From an uncultured Lachnospiraceae bacterium (GTDB lineage Bacteria; Bacillota; Clostridia; Lachnospirales; Lachnospiraceae): a stretch of 9,607 bases of DNA. The stretch covers positions 12,082 through 21,688 of the forward strand of contig CAJUBR010000046.1 of the NCBI GenBank assembly GCA_910584695.1, read 5' to 3'. Made by a program: the position numbers and the translations under genes. The notes beneath the pieces were generated by a model. It saw only the letters and a list, made by a program, of their open reading frames with translations, was not told the DNA's origin and made no database searches. Of the stretch, positions 7,045 to 9,607 are shown piece by piece. The first letter of the stretch is position 1; each line of letters opens with the position of its first letter.

Positions 7045-8895
7045 TTATTCTTCACTTACTTCATCTGTTTCTTCCTGCATAAATTGATTCTTTTCTACAT
7101 GAAAAACAATCTTTTCTCTTCCTGCCGTAATCACATCTCCATCCAAAAGCAGGCGGCGATTTGTCATTTTGACTCCGTTTACAAAGGTTCCATTTGTAGA
7201 TTCAAGATCCTCGATATAGCATCCCATCTTATTTACTTCAATCACGAAATGCTGTTTGGATAATCTGTCATCATCAAAAAAGATATTACAGATATCCGAT
7301 CGTCCCACAAACAAACTTCCCTCCACATTCCATTCCACATCCTTAATCGCACCAGACCGGTCTGTAATTGTCAATCGAATTATCTTAGAATCCGCCAGAT
7401 TAAATTCCGCCGGATTAACTTCTCTCTCAATAATCTTAACCGACTTTCGCTTTACAATAATGATGACAATTACTCCAATAATTGCGATCAAGAAAATCAA
7501 TGCGATCCACCAATATTGCCGCAGGAACTCTTTTCTCGCTTCTTTTTTTGCAATCAATCCATCTTTCACAGAAAATGATGCTTTCACTCCCGTCATTGCG
7601 TTCTGCTCCTGGGATTCATCCCTTATTCCATCAACAGTCAGCGTATAATCACCATTATAAAATTCGTCTTCCTTAACAGTCAGCGTTATGGATACACTCT
7701 CTGCATTTTGATTCACATTGACCTGATCAATCGTCCAAACCTTTCCTTCTTTGTTTTCATCATCCATTTGTATGCTGTAATGTATCTGTTCCGATGCATC
7801 TGAAAGGTTTATCCCATTGATATCTTCCAAAGAAAAGGTAATAGAATTCCTCCCTTCCTTTTTCACACTCCCTACAATGACCGGACTGTCTACATCCTGC
7901 TCATAATCTGAATAATCTAACACAACCGGTGCAATCGCCTGATTGTTTACTGTAAGAATCAATTCGTTTTTTCCCGGCAGTGCTTTATTCGTATCCGTTA
8001 CCAAATTGACTACATAGGTTTCTTTTCGGAATATCTTATTCATTTTCTTAAAAGCCTTTTTAACTGTTTCAACATCTTCATCTGCACTGCAATTGTAATA
8101 ATAACCATGTCCGTTATCAGAATTCAGAATCTTATTCTTTGTAAACTTAATCTTACTTTCATTTGGATAACTTGTATTATTGTTTAACAAAATTCCATAT
8201 ACCGGAATAGAAGAGTTTTGAACATTTTCTAAAGTTGCATCTTTATCATTATCCTTCCCCTTAATATCATCTGAATCGTCTTCCCCATCGGTCACTAACA
8301 AAATGACAGTACGAAGATTGTCCATCATACTTTGGGAAGACTGTTCTTCCAGAACCTGATTTAAAGATCGGTACAATATTGTCTTTCCATTACGTTCCGA
8401 AATATATGGTATTTTATCTATTTTTTTATTATCCTTTTTTATCTTATCTGTTTCAGTTGCACCGGCTGTTCTTCCTAAAACATCAGTCTTGTCACCAGAA
8501 ATGTCCAATGTTCCTATCGTATAAAGTTGCATTTCATCCGTATTTTTCAGATTTTTCCGGATTGCTTTTAATTGTTTCTTTGCTTCATCAAATTGTGTTT
8601 TACTGATGGAACCGGAATTATCCAAAAGAATGATATACCGGATTCCCTCTCCTGTCTCCTCAAAACTCTTAATCTCCCCGTTCTGGGTAAATGCAATATC
8701 TGATACACTTCCTGATATCTCTGCCTTATTCGACATCTCTGAACCTGTCATATAAACTTTGATATTGGGAGCCTTTCCCTTTCCCTGTTCTGCCAATAAT
8801 GCTTTATTCACCGTCTTTGCATACACTACTACTGTTGACATATTTATAAGAAACAACGCAATCAGTATGACAATTGCCTTTACTCTCTTTCCCAT
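7045..8895 (-). CDS. Membrane-anchored von Willebrand A protein with cytoplasmic FHA domain
   Basis: 616 residues. A signal peptide (about 1-26, cleavage near VYA) leads to an outside VWA domain (about 85-295) with an intact metal site: DNSGS (92-96), T172 in GKTILY, and TDGED (202-206). Such MIDAS sites bind a divalent cation and usually a protein ligand. About 300-445 looks like one or two Ig-like beta domains (NGDYTLTVDG). One membrane span (about 462-482) precedes a canonical cytoplasmic FHA domain (about 505-600) with VGR (530-532), LSKQH (545-549) and STNGT (566-570), then an acidic tail. It therefore links an outside ligand-binding module to an inside phosphothreonine reader. The start is ATG at 8895, with AAGGAGGG seven bases upstream, rather than TTG at 8913. 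It overlaps the upstream FHA gene by 16 bases. It differs from TerY-type VWA proteins, which are cytoplasmic. Confidence 0.93.
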   Translation of the reverse strand: MGKRVKAIVILIALFLINMSTVVVYAKTVNKALLAEQGKGKAPNIKVYMTGSEMSNKAEISGSVSDIAFTQNGEIKSFEETGEGIRYIILLDNSGSISKTQFDEAKKQLKAIRKNLKNTDEMQLYTIGTLDISGDKTDVLGRTAGATETDKIKKDNKKIDKIPYISERNGKTILYRSLNQVLEEQSSQSMMDNLRTVILLVTDGEDDSDDIKGKDNDKDATLENVQNSSIPVYGILLNNNTSYPNESKIKFTKNKILNSDNGHGYYYNCSADEDVETVKKAFKKMNKIFRKETYVVNLVTDTNKALPGKNELILTVNNQAIAPVVLDYSDYEQDVDSPVIVGSVKKEGRNSITFSLEDINGINLSDASEQIHYSIQMDDENKEGKVWTIDQVNVNQNAESVSITLTVKEDEFYNGDYTLTVDGIRDESQEQNAMTGVKASFSVKDGLIAKKEARKEFLRQYWWIALIFLIAIIGVIVIIIVKRKSVKIIEREVNPAEFNLADSKIIRLTITDRSGAIKDVEWNVEGSLFVGRSDICNIFFDDDRLSKQHFVIEVNKMGCYIEDLESTNGTFVNGVKMTNRRLLLDGDVITAGREKIVFHVEKNQFMQEETDEVSEE

Positions 8896-9503
8896 ATTCT
8901 TCCCTCCTTGCAAAACGGTATAAACATTAACTTTGTTTCACCAATTTTAATTAAATCCCCATCCTGTATCATCACTGGCGAATCTAACACCTTATCATTC
9001 ATGTATGTAAGATTTCCATTTTCCGGTGATACATAAAATGCGTTTCCTTTTGGATCATATTGAATGGAACAATGCTTATCCCTCGCAATTTTCTTATCAT
9101 CAATCAATACAACATCCATGGATGTACTACGTCCTACAAAATTTTTCTCAGTATGAAGACGAAAGTCTTTTCCACGTTCTGTTCCTGTCATACAAATCAA
9201 CCAGCCTACAACCGGAGAAACGTTTACCAGATCAAAAAAGCCAAAGGAAATTGTCTTATCACTATCCACCGAGGAAGTCATATCTTCCGTATCAAAACCG
9301 CTAGAATTTTGAATAGAAGAACCAATAATGGCTCCCAATTCATCGCCTAGTGACAAATCAACCTCCGCAATGGATATCGTTCTATCATCTTCTTCTATAT
9401 CATCTAACCGGATACCCAGTTTTTCACTGTTTCTTTTACAGTGAGGACATAATCGGTTAACTGCTGTATCATACCAATGTCCGTTTTCACATTTGACTAT
9501 CAT
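8880..9503 (-). CDS. Soluble zinc-ribbon + FHA adaptor protein (first copy)
   Basis: 207 residues, soluble. It opens with CENGHWYD...CPHC (C5, H9, C19, C22), a short metal-binding knuckle. The acidic linker (about 25-95) contains two like-sequence sites, EDDRTISI (T42) and DSDKTISFGFFD (T84), that could be kinase targets. The FHA domain (about 98-197) has VGR (123-125) but ARDKH (140-144) in place of S-R-x-H, and no S-x-N-G-T; the matching segment is NGNLTYMND. It may thus bind phosphothreonine weakly or in a changed way. It is a paralogue of the 256-residue protein at 3944-4714. The ATG at 9503 is preferred because it aligns with that paralogue's start. A GTG at 9521 would give a GTGA overlap with the upstream stop and six more residues, but it lacks a clear ribosome site. 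Probable role: phospho-regulated adaptor; inferred. Confidence 0.86.
   Translation of the reverse strand: MIVKCENGHWYDTAVNRLCPHCKRNSEKLGIRLDDIEEDDRTISIAEVDLSLGDELGAIIGSSIQNSSGFDTEDMTSSVDSDKTISFGFFDLVNVSPVVGWLICMTGTERGKDFRLHTEKNFVGRSTSMDVVLIDDKKIARDKHCSIQYDPKGNAFYVSPENGNLTYMNDKVLDSPVMIQDGDLIKIGETKLMFIPFCKEGRIWERE
8902..8909 (-). promoter_or_regulatory. Ribosome binding site AAGGAGGG that fixes the ATG start of the VWA-FHA gene
   Basis: A near-perfect Shine-Dalgarno sequence lies seven bases before the ATG at 8895, inside the end of the upstream FHA gene. It decides against the in-frame TTG at 8913, which lies upstream of this site. Confidence 0.85.
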
Positions 9504-9517
9504 TTTTCCACACTTCC

Positions 9518-9607
9518 TCACCTTACAAAAACTGCAATTGCAGAGTAATTATCCATATTGGTTCCTTTTCCATTTGCCTGAACAATATCCTTCATTCTGA
9601 CAAGCCA
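9518..9607 (-). CDS. C-terminal end of a probable PP2C-family phosphatase (5' part outside window)
   Basis: Only the last 29 codons and TGA stop are visible. The peptide contains D-I-V-Q-A-N-G-K-G-T-N, then M-D-N-Y-S-A-I-A-V-F-V-R. This fits the end of PP2C enzymes, where a helix is followed by a glycine, the D-N-x-[ST] motif with the last metal-binding aspartate, and a terminal hydrophobic strand. Compare DNTTVALIHY near the end of the complete PP2C at 4754-5650. If right, the operon has two phosphatases, one before each FHA adaptor/membrane FHA/kinase set. The fragment is too short to prove this; any protein with a DN-[ST] strand near its end could look similar. Confidence 0.65.
   Translation of the reverse strand, partial: WLVRMKDIVQANGKGTNMDNYSAIAVFVR

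Noticed and set aside
8896..8913. TTG at 8913 as start of the VWA-FHA gene
   Set aside because: The strong AAGGAGGG site at 8902-8909 lies downstream of it and is correctly spaced for ATG at 8895, which also gives a clean signal peptide.
9504..9521. GTG at 9521 as start of the first zinc-ribbon FHA gene
   Set aside because: It would make a neat GTGA overlap, but no ribosome site precedes it, and the ATG at 9503 matches the start of the paralogue. It is not fully excluded.
5652..9607. TerY-type VWA/PP2C/kinase stress triad
   Set aside because: The VWA protein here has a signal peptide, Ig-like region, membrane span and FHA domain, unlike cytoplasmic TerY proteins, and no TerD-family gene is visible.
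548..9607. Regulatory part of a type VI or type VII secretion locus
   Set aside because: Kinase, PP2C and FHA proteins accompany some secretion systems, but no secretion ATPase, sheath, WXG100 or membrane channel gene is in the window. Flanking sequence could change this.

Overview
The window looks like the interior of one long operon from a low-GC Gram-positive bacterium. The genes, close spacing, strong AGGAGG-type ribosome binding sites, Listeria-Bacteroides-repeat surface protein and AT-rich base use suggest a gut-type Clostridia (Lachnospiraceae-like). That assignment is an inference from style, not from a marker gene. Every real gene is on the minus strand, so transcription runs from right to left. 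All intergenic gaps are under 40 bases, two junctions may overlap, and I see no promoter or terminator inside the window.

In order of transcription: (1) 9607-9518, the end of a probable PP2C phosphatase, cut by the window edge; (2) 9503-8880, a soluble zinc-ribbon + FHA protein; (3) 8895-7045, a secreted-and-anchored von Willebrand A protein with one membrane span and a cytoplasmic FHA domain; (4) 7022-5652, a soluble Ser/Thr kinase with an N-terminal zinc ribbon and a C-terminal divergent FHA domain; (5) 5650-4754, a complete PP2C phosphatase; (6) 4714-3944, a second soluble zinc-ribbon + FHA protein; (7) 3927-3004, a four-span membrane protein with a cytoplasmic FHA domain; (8) 2989-548, a zinc-ribbon Ser/Thr kinase with one membrane span and a large outside domain that resembles an ABC-type solute-binding protein; (9) 510-1, the start of a secreted protein made of nearly identical 76-residue repeats, cut by the left edge.

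The most striking point is that genes 1-4 and 5-8 are two consecutive cassettes in the same order: phosphatase, soluble zinc-ribbon FHA adaptor, membrane FHA protein, zinc-ribbon kinase. The large outside (sensor-like) domain sits on the membrane FHA protein in the first cassette (VWA) and on the kinase itself in the second (solute-binding-like). The soluble FHA proteins carry acidic linkers with a recurring D-x-T-[I/V] motif that could be the phosphothreonine sites read by FHA domains, as in the known GarA/OdhI switches. The plausible reading is a two-channel envelope-sensing phospho-threonine network, co-transcribed with at least one surface repeat protein. What it controls is not shown by the window.
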